This document shows, one piece after another, positions 7,129-12,547 of a DNA stretch of 12,547 bases (its first letter is position 1; every line of letters begins with the position of its first letter). The notes below the pieces were generated by a model. It did no database searches and was not told where the DNA came from. It was given only the letters and a program-made list of their open reading frames with translations. The position numbers and the translations under genes were made by a program. The DNA is taken from positions 1 to 12,547 of the forward strand of contig JAAYXC010000115.1 in assembly GCA_012516115.1 (NCBI GenBank), written 5' to 3'. Source of the stretch: Bacillota bacterium (GTDB taxonomy: Bacteria > Bacillota > UBA4882 > JAAYXC01).

Positions 7129-7158
7129 TTGGCATCTGCCCACGAATATATCTATCAT
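7129..7158 (+). promoter_or_regulatory. Possible promoter for the membrane/GAF-like protein
   Basis: TTGGCA (7129-7134) and TATCAT (7153-7158) are separated by 18 nt in the AT-rich part of the divergent intergenic region. They lie about 65 nt before the GTG start at 7223. Matches are moderate, hence the low confidence. Confidence 0.4.
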
Positions 7159-7222
7159 CTACCAATCTTTACGGTGGTGATCCACCCTGCGACCCCTTTC
7201 CACCTTCGTCCAGAGCCGACCA

Positions 7223-8050
7223 GTGGAATTCCTGGGGGCGCTGACGATCCTGGCCGGGACGCCGTTCTTGCTCTATCTGGTCCGGGTTCTTCGCCGGAAC
7301 CGGGGAACGCGATCCCCGTTCTACGGCTATCTTTTCGCCGTGTTGGCCCTGACCGTCTCGGTGGCCACTTCCTACGATATTTTGTTGCGTCCGCCGGTAT
7401 TACCCGGCTATTGGCGCCTTTTATCCCCCTTTGTCCTCTTTCTCCTTTCGGTCCTGGTCAAACTCCTCATCATCCTTTATCTCGCCTTTACCGTATCAGG
7501 CCTCTTTCAGCCCGGACGGATCCTGAAATTCGGGGCCAAGGTGCCGGGTTTCGAGATCAGCAACGAGCTGGGCCCGCTCGACCGGGCGCTTACCCAGGCC
7601 GAGCGCGATTACGAGCTAATCACCAACCTTAACGAGACCGTGCTCGAGTATGTGGCCAGCGCTTACGAGGAATCCATCCTGACGGCCGAGGATCCGGCGG
7701 AAGAGATCCGTCGGCAGACCGAAGAGGTTTTACAGAGCGTATACAAAGACTACCCGGGAACAGCCATCCGCGTTGTGCCTTGCACGAAGGAAGGGATCGC
7801 CTCCCTGTGGGAACCCGTGGCCACGCTGGTACGTAAATGGTTCGACCGGAAATCGGACCTCTCCACTGTCGAGGGTGACGCCCTGGGGATAGGGATCCAT
7901 CACGGTACCGAAGGCTTCACCGGCGCGATCATCGTTATCGATGCCTCAAGGGGACGGGGCGAGGTGACGGCCGCGGAAATCTATGCCGCCAGCACACTCT
8001 ATATCGCGATCGCCAGCACCATCGGGGCGGCTCTGGTCACACGGGATTGA
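7223..8050 (+). CDS. Membrane-anchored protein with cytoplasmic GAF-like domain, function unknown
   Basis: This 275-residue protein has three predicted membrane segments at about 3-21, 33-55 and 66-93 (the last very hydrophobic, FVLFLLSVLVKLLIILYLAF). A soluble C-terminal half follows. Residues 115-150 look like a signalling helix leading into an alpha/beta domain. Its last part (LGIGIHHGTEGFTGAIIVID, then EIYAASTLYIAIASTIGAAL) resembles the final strands and helix of GAF domains. No kinase, cyclase or other output domain follows, so it may sense a ligand or redox state and signal through a partner. The GTG at 7223 is the first possible start after an in-frame TGA at 7178 and has no clear ribosome binding site. 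It is transcribed away from the sugar-acid operon and leads into two tiny genes. I do not recognise an orthologue with known function, and the GAF call is tentative. Confidence 0.75.
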   Translation: MEFLGALTILAGTPFLLYLVRVLRRNRGTRSPFYGYLFAVLALTVSVATSYDILLRPPVLPGYWRLLSPFVLFLLSVLVKLLIILYLAFTVSGLFQPGRILKFGAKVPGFEISNELGPLDRALTQAERDYELITNLNETVLEYVASAYEESILTAEDPAEEIRRQTEEVLQSVYKDYPGTAIRVVPCTKEGIASLWEPVATLVRKWFDRKSDLSTVEGDALGIGIHHGTEGFTGAIIVIDASRGRGEVTAAEIYAASTLYIAIASTIGAALVTRD

Positions 8051-8073
8051 TTCTCGACGGATTGATTCTCGAC
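8044..8073 (+). repeat. Perfect 15-bp tandem duplication across a stop codon
   Basis: GGATTGATTCTCGAC occurs twice head to tail, at 8044-8058 and 8059-8073, with no mismatch. The first copy contains the TGA stop of the membrane protein. The second contains the TTGATT used as -35 by the next promoter. Confidence 0.95.
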
Positions 8074-8091
8074 CCTGAGTTTGGATATAAT
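8062..8091 (+). promoter_or_regulatory. Promoter for the two small genes
   Basis: A consensus -10 TATAAT (8086-8091) lies 18 nt after TTGATT (8062-8067), inside an AT-rich stretch, about 31 nt before the GTG of the 56-codon gene. The -35 lies in the second copy of the 15-bp tandem duplication. The -10 is convincing; the -35 is partial. Confidence 0.65.
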
Positions 8092-8121
8092 AAAATATAA
8101 AATAAAAATTGAGGTGCAACG

Positions 8122-8292
8122 GTGCCGATTCTCGCTGCAAAAACCAAAGGACACGATCTGATCGTCAGTGGACGCCGCATCCCCCGGGCCTTGCAGGAAG
8201 CCCGCGCCGTCCTGCGAGAGATCGCCACCCATTGCGAAAACAGTGGCTCCAAGCTGAACGGTGGAAATGTTAAAAACGGCGACAAAAATTAA
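8122..8292 (+). CDS. Small protein of 56 residues, function unknown
   Basis: This is a 56-codon gene starting at GTG 8122, with GAGGTG 5 nt upstream and a consensus TATAAT-type promoter before it. The protein starts MPILAAKTKGHDLIVSGRRI. It has a basic, amphipathic helix in the middle (PRALQEARAVLREIATHCE, 21-39) and an Asn/Gly/Lys-rich polar tail. There is no signal peptide or membrane segment, and the single Cys38 lacks a metal-site partner. The combination of promoter, ribosome binding site and a downstream terminator after the next small gene supports real expression. I do not recognise it. By context it may be a small partner of the preceding membrane protein, or an independently expressed regulator or stress peptide. 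Confidence 0.6.
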   Translation: MPILAAKTKGHDLIVSGRRIPRALQEARAVLREIATHCENSGSKLNGGNVKNGDKN

Positions 8293-8330
8293 CTCGCTTT
8301 TGTTGCACGAATTGCCCGGGTGATGTAATT

Positions 8331-8456
8331 TTGTGGACAAAAAAGAAAAAACAACCTCCAGGAATCAAGGTATCCCGTGCGCCGAACAAAAAACCCAAAT
8401 CCCTGCGGGAATTAAGACAAATATTGGAGAGACTCGCTCAAAAACGCGTTGAGTAA
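8331..8456 (+). CDS. Very small basic protein of 41 residues, function unknown
   Basis: This is a 41-codon reading frame from TTG 8331 to TAA 8454-8456, ending just before a rho-independent terminator. A weak GGTGATG lies about 6 nt upstream. The product has a Lys/Pro-rich, probably disordered N-terminus (WTKKKKQPPG) and an amphipathic C-terminal helix (SLRELRQILERLAQKRVE). That helix faintly echoes the helix of the 56-residue neighbour. An overlapping frame from GTG 8333 is also open for about 38 codons but gives a less protein-like sequence. The call rests on position and composition only. Confidence 0.45.
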   Translation: MWTKKKKQPPGIKVSRAPNKKPKSLRELRQILERLAQKRVE

Positions 8457-8472
8457 AACGAAAGTAAAAGAC

Positions 8473-8495
8473 AGAGGCCGGAAGGCCTCTTTTTT
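8473..8495 (+). terminator. Rho-independent terminator
   Basis: A perfect 7-bp stem AGAGGCC/GGCCTCT with a GGAA tetraloop is followed by a run of six T. It closes the membrane-protein and small-gene unit on the plus strand. Confidence 0.92.
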
Positions 8496-8815
8496 ATGAG
8501 TCGGTTAAGGAAAAAATCGGAGCCATTTGCGCCTTTAAAGGAATGGGATATTCCCGGTCTTCGTCTTTCGTCTGTTTTTTTCCGCCGTTGAGCATTAATC
8601 GAAATCGGCGTCCACTTTCGCACGGTAAAAAGAGACCGGAGTTCCCGAGTAAAGACTCTCATGAGGCCATGAAACGGGATCGCGACCGCCTTATTATTTA
8701 CAGGGTATAAAACGAAGACGTCGAGGCAGACCAGAGGAGAAGGAAGGAATCCGGAGGAGGAAAGCGAATCTTGGCAGAAAGACCAACCTCCAGATAAGAA
8801 GGAGATCCCCTGCGT
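8496..8815. other. 320-nt stretch without a recognised gene
   Basis: No convincing reading frame or known RNA fold was found between the terminator and the SDR gene. A TATAAA at 8706-8711 could be a -10 but lacks a -35 at proper spacing. The last 100 nt are purine rich. GGAGGAGG near 8753-8760 can pair with CCTCC at 8786-8790, upstream of the true ribosome binding site. If transcription starts upstream of here, this is a long 5' leader. Confidence 0.5.
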
Positions 8816-9610
8816 ATGAAAAAAGACCTTTTTCAAAAAACGGTCATCATCACCGGCGCCTCCAGCGGCATCGGCCGGGCCACGGCGGTGGAGTTCGCCC
8901 GCGCCGGAGCCAAGGTGGTCCTGGCCGCCCGGAACGAGAAATCCCTTGCGGAACTGGCCGCAGAGATCGCTCCCTACGGCCGGGAGGTACTCGTCGTCCC
9001 CACGGATGTGACCCAGCGACCGCAGGTGAGGCGCCTGGTAGAGGAGGCCTTGGCCCGTTTCGGCCGGATCGATATCTTCGTAAGCAACGCCGGCATCTAC
9101 CACCGCTGCCCGGTTCGAGATTTACGGGTCGAGGACGGGGAACGGGTCATGGCCGTCAATTTCTACGGCTTTCTCCATGGGGTCCAGGAAGTGCTCCCCC
9201 ATATGCTGGCCCGCAAAGAAGGCCATATCGTCCTCGTCTCCTCGGTGGACGGCAAGAAAGGGTTGCCGCCCGACGGAGCCTACGTGGCCGCGAAGTTCGC
9301 CGCCACCGGCCTGGCCGAGGTCCTCCGGCAGGAGCTCCACAGCACCGGGGTCCATGTATCGACCGTCCTGCCCGGCCGGGTGGATACGCCGCTCATCGCC
9401 GATCTCTCGGTGCCATGGATCTCGGCCAAGATCCCCCCGGAGCGGGTGGCAAAGGCGATCCTCAAGGCGGTAAGGAAGAAAAAGGCCGAGATCGTCGTGC
9501 CGTGGCTGGGGCCGAAGACGTTGCTCTTTCTCAACACCCTTTCCCCGCGCTTGGGGGATTGGGCCGTGCGGGTCTTCCGGTTGGAGGGAAGAGAGAGATC
9601 TTTCGTTTAA
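8816..9610 (+). CDS. Classical SDR-family oxidoreductase, substrate unknown
   Basis: This 264-residue stand-alone short-chain dehydrogenase of the classical type has the cofactor loop TGASSGIG (13-20) and NAG (91-93). Ser143, Tyr156 and Lys160 form the catalytic set (VSSVDGK, YVAAK). Arg40 after strand 2 (LAARN) favours NADP(H), unlike the NAD-type SDR of the uronate operon. Residues 229-256 (PWLGPKTLLFLNTLSPRLGD) form a hydrophobic C-terminal extension. Such an extension is common in SDRs annotated as YqjQ/DltE-like or dehydrogenases of lipophilic substrates, and it may contact the membrane. The ATG at 8816 has AAGGAG 11 nt upstream. It has its own unit: a terminator lies before it and an inverted repeat after it. 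Nothing nearby names a substrate. Confidence 0.92.
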   Translation: MKKDLFQKTVIITGASSGIGRATAVEFARAGAKVVLAARNEKSLAELAAEIAPYGREVLVVPTDVTQRPQVRRLVEEALARFGRIDIFVSNAGIYHRCPVRDLRVEDGERVMAVNFYGFLHGVQEVLPHMLARKEGHIVLVSSVDGKKGLPPDGAYVAAKFAATGLAEVLRQELHSTGVHVSTVLPGRVDTPLIADLSVPWISAKIPPERVAKAILKAVRKKKAEIVVPWLGPKTLLFLNTLSPRLGDWAVRVFRLEGRERSFV

Positions 9611-9619
9611 TAAATTGAT

Positions 9620-9652
9620 CATGTAATCAAATACATGTTTTGATTGCACATG
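9620..9652. repeat. AT-rich interrupted inverted repeat after the SDR gene
   Basis: Arms CATGT-AATCAAA (9620-9631) and TTTGATT-GC-ACATG (9639-9652) can pair over 12 bp with a 2-nt bulge around a 7-nt loop TACATGT. It sits between the convergent SDR and PIN-remnant genes. It lacks a T-run, so it may be a weak bidirectional terminator, a protein site or the scar of an insertion. Confidence 0.6.
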
Positions 9653-9682
9653 CTTAGCGTATTCGGTCATTTCGGCAGATTG

Positions 9683-9934
9683 TCATTTATATTCCCTGGC
9701 AACCGCCTCCCCCACCATGATACGAAAAACCTGAAAAGTGCCGGCAGCTATTTCTTGGTCAAGCATTTGAGGCACCCAGGCGTACTTGGTCGGTTGAGAT
9801 TGTCCAACTCATAAACAACCTGTTCCGGCAGTAGAATGTTCCCGCCCAAGACAGCCGGGGCGCCGCACCCAAAGGAAAGAGGATAAGCAGTCCGTATCGA
9901 AGACGATAGGAGGGGATAGTTTAAATATCCTCAT
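9683..9934 (-). pseudogene. Decayed PIN-domain gene downstream of the ImmA/IrrE peptidase
   Basis: This is a broken gene whose ATG at 9934 overlaps the end of the peptidase gene by 14 nt, an arrangement of translational coupling. The first frame gives a PIN-like N-terminus, PPIVFDTDCLSSFLWVR, with the acidic FDTD of a PIN active site. The frame is then lost (stop at 9811-9809). Matching protein continues in a second frame (GGNILLPEQVVYELDNLNRP, about 9847-9785) and returns to the original frame at 9778 (WVPQMLDQEIAAGTFQVF...EAVAREYK), ending at TGA 9685-9683. At least two indels are therefore needed. The protein also stops well short of a full PIN domain (about 130-150 residues), losing the later acidic residues. 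PIN proteins are usually RNases, many of them VapC-like toxins. Recognition is from sequence memory. Two sequencing errors could mimic the frameshifts but not the C-terminal loss. Confidence 0.65.
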
Positions 9935-10664
9935 GGCTCCCCTCCTCCTCACCCCCGTACAGGAGATCCGCATATCCCGCCTCAAGGAGCAACTGCTCGT
10001 ACCGCCCCTTCGTGATCAACCCGCGATCCAACGCGCGTTTCGCTTTCTCCGCGTAACTAGATTCAATCCGGTCCTCGCGGGTGGGCAGATAGAGATCGGG
10101 GCGGTAGCCAAGCCGCCTGGCCATGGCGATGACCCCGTCTCCCATGGCCTCGGCCTGCTTCTGGGTGAGATAGCCCAGGTGCCTCAGTCTGCTCAGGGTG
10201 GCCTGATGGCTCGCGCCGAAGTGTTGTTCGAGGTCGATCACATCCTCCAGTGAGACGACCTTGCGCCCGCGTTTGTGCAGCCTTAGGGCGATGCCGCCGG
10301 CCGGCAGAAGGAGGTTGGCGGCGAAGTAATCCGCCTCTCGTTCACTGGCATTGTCCTGATTGAACAGCCCCGCAACGCATATCCGTCGCGATAGGCCACG
10401 ATGGTAGCGGAGATGGCAATACTCGTGGGCCACGGTAAAGCGCTGATGTCCAAGGGTCTTATTGGTGTTGAGCATAATGACCGCGCTTTGGCCCAGTCTC
10501 AGAAAGACTCCGGACACCGCCGGCGAAAGCGGCTTGAAAACGAGGCTGATGTCAAGGCATTCCCGCAGAAGCTTGAAGAGATCGAGGGGCTCGTATTCAC
10601 CCAGGCCCAGCTCGCGCCGGAATTCCGTCGCACGGGCCATGGCGGTGATCTCCAGGCGGTTCAT
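9921..10664 (-). CDS. ImmA/IrrE-family metallo-endopeptidase
   Basis: This 247-residue zinc peptidase of the ImmA/IrrE (COG2856, DUF955) family has HEYCH at 80-84 as the HExxH zinc site. SEREADYFAANLLLP (107-121) supplies the third ligand, probably Glu110. The C-terminal third is helical with repeated charged residues (SYAEKAKRALDRGLITKGRY). Known members cleave a partner XRE-type repressor in response to stress, as in B. subtilis ImmA/ImmR and Deinococcus IrrE/DdrO. Its ATG overlaps the TGA of the XRE gene by 4 nt (ATGA), giving tight coupling with its likely substrate. At its 3' end a PIN-domain remnant begins within its last codons. The last residues (GGEEEGSHEDI) are acidic and probably disordered. 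Family and partnership are well supported; the inducing signal is unknown. Confidence 0.92.
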   Translation of the reverse strand: MNRLEITAMARATEFRRELGLGEYEPLDLFKLLRECLDISLVFKPLSPAVSGVFLRLGQSAVIMLNTNKTLGHQRFTVAHEYCHLRYHRGLSRRICVAGLFNQDNASEREADYFAANLLLPAGGIALRLHKRGRKVVSLEDVIDLEQHFGASHQATLSRLRHLGYLTQKQAEAMGDGVIAMARRLGYRPDLYLPTREDRIESSYAEKAKRALDRGLITKGRYEQLLLEAGYADLLYGGEEEGSHEDI

Positions 10665-11017
10665 CTCTCGCTCTCCCCGGCCAGCAGATGGTCGAGTTCG
10701 GCCAGGTTACGTATGAAGCGCTGCACCCAGGCCATGGTCTCGAGGTCCTCCTCTGCGATCTCCCCTGCCCTGAAGGCCAACGCCAACTCGTCCCCGGCCT
10801 GAGGCCGCTCCTCCTCAAGAAAATAGGAAATCGCGTATCCATACAGATTCGCCAGTTTCTCCAGACTAACCAGATCGATCTCGCGGCGGCCGTTTTCGTA
10901 ATAGGAAAGCTGTTCTCTTACCAAGCCCGCCGCCCGCGCGGCCTGCTCCTGGGTCAACCCGGCCCGCTCCCGGGCCTCTTTGAGCCGAGTCCCGATCCGC
11001 TCATAGGTAATCGTCAT
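10661..11017 (-). CDS. XRE-family helix-turn-helix regulator
   Basis: This 118-residue regulator has an N-terminal XRE HTH at about 8-66 (IGTRLKEARERAGLTQEQAA, then LVREQLSYYENGRREI, LEKLANLYG, ISYF). A short helical C-terminal domain (80-114) probably dimerises it and may carry the peptidase cleavage region. The ATG at 11017 has AGGAGGG 8 nt upstream. Its stop overlaps the start of the ImmA/IrrE peptidase, so the pair forms a repressor-protease switch like ImmR/ImmA. Two inverted repeats cover its promoter and suggest autorepression. Targets beyond its own operon are not visible. As a group with the PIN remnant it resembles the predicted XRE-COG2856 toxin-antitoxin type modules. Confidence 0.93.
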   Translation of the reverse strand: MTITYERIGTRLKEARERAGLTQEQAARAAGLVREQLSYYENGRREIDLVSLEKLANLYGYAISYFLEEERPQAGDELALAFRAGEIAEEDLETMAWVQRFIRNLAELDHLLAGESER

Positions 11018-11030
11018 TATCGATCCCTCC

Positions 11031-11077
11031 TGTTACATTATAACATAGTCATAATTACAGAGTAACGAATTTGTTAC
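11031..11077. promoter_or_regulatory. Two inverted repeats covering the XRE promoter (operator)
   Basis: TGTTA-CATTA-TAACA (11031-11045) overlaps the -10 box. GTAAC-GAATTT-GTTAC (11062-11077) overlaps the weak -35 region. Both share the half-site GTTA/TAAC, and their centres are about 31-32 bp apart, about three helical turns. This fits cooperative binding of a dimeric XRE repressor to its own promoter. Binding is inferred. Confidence 0.65.
11037..11065 (-). promoter_or_regulatory. Promoter of the XRE-ImmA/IrrE operon
   Basis: On the minus strand a consensus TATAAT (11042-11037) lies 17 nt from a poor -35, TTACTC (11065-11060), and about 20 nt before the ATG. The -10 is convincing. The poor -35 suggests weak or regulated transcription. 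Confidence 0.6.
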
Positions 11078-11231
11078 AGGATAGTCTATGGAGATTGGGG
11101 TAGAGGATTCAGGTTCCAGCGCTGTAGGGAGGATCCTCTGCTCCTTGATCCCCTTCCGCGCGAGTGCGGGAAGGTGGCACGGATATTCTCCCGGGTCCGG
11201 GAATGCGGTCCAAACCCGGTGGCAAAGACCT
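11078..11231. other. Intergenic stretch between the PBP stop and the XRE promoter
   Basis: No gene is supported here. On the minus strand, downstream of the PBP stop, two GC-rich hairpins can form: CCCGG/CCGGG near 11192-11204 and CTTCC-CGC/GCG-GGAAG near 11155-11175. Neither has a T-run, so a standard terminator is not seen. Read-through from the PBP gene into the XRE operon is possible. Confidence 0.4.
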
Positions 11232-12547
11232 TCACGGGGTGTAGCGGCCTCTTTCCGGCTCTTTCTGCCGTGTCCGCGTTTCCGCGTCGGGGCGTTCCGG
11301 CCGCCTGAACCGAAAGAGATCGCGCAGCCAATCGAAGAGTCCGGGCCGGCAACGGTCGCAGATTTCCTGCGGTTCCCGGCCCAGGGGGAGCTCGACCTCG
11401 ACGAGATCCCGGCAGTAGGGTCCGGGGAGGAGGCCCGAGCGGGGGCAGACCACCACGCGGACGAAGCGATGCCGGGGGCAGAGTTGGGTCGGTTCGGTGC
11501 CCACGGCAAAATACTCTTTCTTGGCCGGGCATAAAGGCCCGGCCAGTTCCCCCGTCTCCCGGCAGATGAGGACCTCCCTTACCCCTTCGGGCACGGGGAA
11601 GTCCCGCGCTGGACGACCGGCCAGGGCCCGCCGGACGAAATCGCGCCAGATGGGGGCGGCCAGGGTCCCACCCGAACCGGGAAGAGACCGCCGGCCCCGG
11701 TCGTACCCCAGGTGGACCACGGCCACGAGCTCCGGCGTATACCCGGCGAACCAGGCGTCGCGGTTCACGTCCGAGGTACCGGTCTTGCCCGCCGCCGGAC
11801 GGTCAGGCGCCTGTCCCGGGGCGGTTCCCTCCGGTCCGAAGACGTCTTTCAGCGCCTGGGTAAGGAGAAAAGCGGTACTGGCGCGCATTACCCTGCCGGA
11901 TGAGGGCCGCGTCCGGTAAATGACCCTGCCCCGGGCATCGCGGATCTCCTCCACCCCGAAGGGTACCACCCGCAGGCCGCCGTTGGCGAAGGCGGCGTAG
12001 GCGGCGGCCAATTCCAGGGGTTTTACTTCGCTCGTCCCCAGGGCCAGCGAAAGATAGGGCCGCAAAGGGGAAGTAATGCCGAGACGTTTGGCGAATTCCG
12101 CGATGGTCACCGGTCCGAGTTCGGCGCCCAGGGCCACCGCCACCACGTTGCAGGAGGCGGCCAGGGCCTCACGGAGGCTCAACTTTTCTGAAGCGAAACT
12201 CCGGCCGGCATCCACGGCCAGATAAGACTCTTCCCCCAGAAAGAACCGGCGTGGTCTGGCTTCCCGCAGGGTGGCCAACGTATAGCCGTGTTCCAGGGCA
12301 CAGGCGTAGACGATGGGCTTAAAGGCCGATCCCGGCTGTCGGCGGGCCTGGGTGACCCGGTTGAACTCCGAGGTGCGGAAGTCCCGGCCGCCCACCATGG
12401 CCCGGATGGCCCCGGTGTCCGGATCCAAGGCCACCATGGCCGCCTGGAGATCGTGGGGTTTGAGACGGTCCACGGACGGCTCCGCCGCCTCCTGCCAAGT
12501 CGGATCCAGGGTCGTCCGCACGTGGAGTCCCCAGGCCCCCTCCGGAA
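11232..12547 (-). CDS. Class A penicillin-binding protein (PBP1A-like), C-terminal part with transpeptidase domain
   Basis: The last 437 residues of a bifunctional peptidoglycan synthase are visible; the start and glycosyltransferase domain lie right of the window. The visible part opens with PEGAWGLHVRTTLDPTWQ, the usual GLxVxTTLD linker to the transpeptidase. It has all three active-site motifs, counted from the first complete visible codon: SAFK with catalytic Ser73 and Lys76 (Ser codon at 12329-12327), SCN at 131-133 and KTGTS at 254-258. After the catalytic domain come two tandem Cys-rich repeats. Unit one runs Cys328-x10-Cys339-x16-Cys356 with TGELAGPLC. Unit two runs Cys367-x10-Cys378-x17-Cys396 with SGLLPGPYC. 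A short amphipathic segment and a charged tail (RPDAETRTRQKEPERGRYTP) follow. It cross-links cell-wall peptides outside the membrane. Gram-positive PBP1A-type proteins often carry one such unit. Confidence 0.95.
   Translation of the reverse strand, partial: PEGAWGLHVRTTLDPTWQEAAEPSVDRLKPHDLQAAMVALDPDTGAIRAMVGGRDFRTSEFNRVTQARRQPGSAFKPIVYACALEHGYTLATLREARPRRFFLGEESYLAVDAGRSFASEKLSLREALAASCNVVAVALGAELGPVTIAEFAKRLGITSPLRPYLSLALGTSEVKPLELAAAYAAFANGGLRVVPFGVEEIRDARGRVIYRTRPSSGRVMRASTAFLLTQALKDVFGPEGTAPGQAPDRPAAGKTGTSDVNRDAWFAGYTPELVAVVHLGYDRGRRSLPGSGGTLAAPIWRDFVRRALAGRPARDFPVPEGVREVLICRETGELAGPLCPAKKEYFAVGTEPTQLCPRHRFVRVVVCPRSGLLPGPYCRDLVEVELPLGREPQEICDRCRPGLFDWLRDLFRFRRPERPDAETRTRQKEPERGRYTP

Noticed and set aside
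6031..7632. 533-codon open frame on the plus strand antisense to the regulator
   Set aside because: It overlaps the well-supported regulator, its promoter and the membrane protein; its composition is that of a GC-rich antisense shadow and it matches no family.
8496..8815. Riboswitch or structured leader before the SDR gene
   Set aside because: Only scattered short complementarities were found, and no known riboswitch core could be recognised by eye.
8438..9103. 221-codon minus-strand frame over the gene-free stretch and SDR start
   Set aside because: It runs antisense through the terminator and the SDR N-terminus and looks like noise; no conserved motif seen.
11088..11534. Opposing 148-codon frames at the end of the PBP gene
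   Set aside because: Both overlap the PBP C-terminus in other frames, are Arg/Pro rich and lack family features; treated as chance.
1..12547. CRISPR array, tRNA, rRNA or insertion sequence
   Set aside because: No spaced direct repeats, cloverleaf-like sequence, rRNA segment or transposase was seen in the window.

Overview
The window reads as chromosomal DNA from a GC-rich Gram-positive bacterium, most likely a Bacillota (Firmicutes) member close to the Clostridia or Limnochordia/Hydrogenispora-type lineages. The grounds are strong GGAGG-type ribosome binding sites, a textbook sigma-A promoter, an SDR-type mannonate oxidoreductase of the Bacillota kind, a GntR/LacI hybrid (AraR-like) regulator and a class A penicillin-binding protein with a Cys-rich tail. 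This is inference from gene style; no rRNA or other marker is present.

Region 1 (1-7064, minus strand) is a sugar-acid catabolic operon read right to left. Its order is: promoter and palindromic operator (7005-7064), a GntR-LacI regulator, an SDR fructuronate reductase / mannonate oxidoreductase, 6-phosphogluconate dehydrogenase (Gnd), a LarA-superfamily nickel-pincer racemase/epimerase, a PfkB-family KDG-type kinase, a HAD phosphatase-like hydrolase, and the first 61 codons of an unrecognised gene cut by the window edge. Gaps of 9 to 75 nt and no internal terminator suggest one transcript. Together the genes suggest a non-canonical uronate route. Fructuronate would be reduced to D-mannonate, the LarA-like enzyme would epimerise C2 to give D-gluconate, and after phosphorylation Gnd would feed ribulose-5-phosphate to the pentose phosphate pathway. 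A KDG kinase serves the classical mannonate-dehydratase branch. The epimerase step is a hypothesis, but all expected nickel-pincer and catalytic residues are present at the correct spacing.

Region 2 (7065-8496, plus strand) is divergent. It encodes a membrane-anchored protein with three N-terminal membrane segments and a cytoplasmic GAF-like C-terminus, then two very small genes (56 and 41 codons), closed by a clean rho-independent terminator. A perfect 15-bp tandem duplication lies across the stop codon of the membrane protein and supplies the -35 of the promoter for the small genes.

Region 3 (8497-9652, plus strand) has a 319-nt gene-free stretch, a stand-alone classical SDR of unknown substrate, and a long AT-rich inverted repeat after it.

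Region 4 (9683-11077, minus strand) is an XRE regulator and an ImmA/IrrE metallopeptidase with a 4-nt overlap, followed by a decayed PIN-domain gene whose start overlaps the peptidase stop. It looks like a stress-response or toxin-antitoxin-type module that has lost its putative PIN effector. Two inverted repeats cover the XRE promoter.

Region 5 (11232-12547, minus strand) is the C-terminal 437 residues of a class A penicillin-binding protein: the transpeptidase domain plus two tandem Cys-rich repeats. Its glycosyltransferase half lies beyond the right edge.
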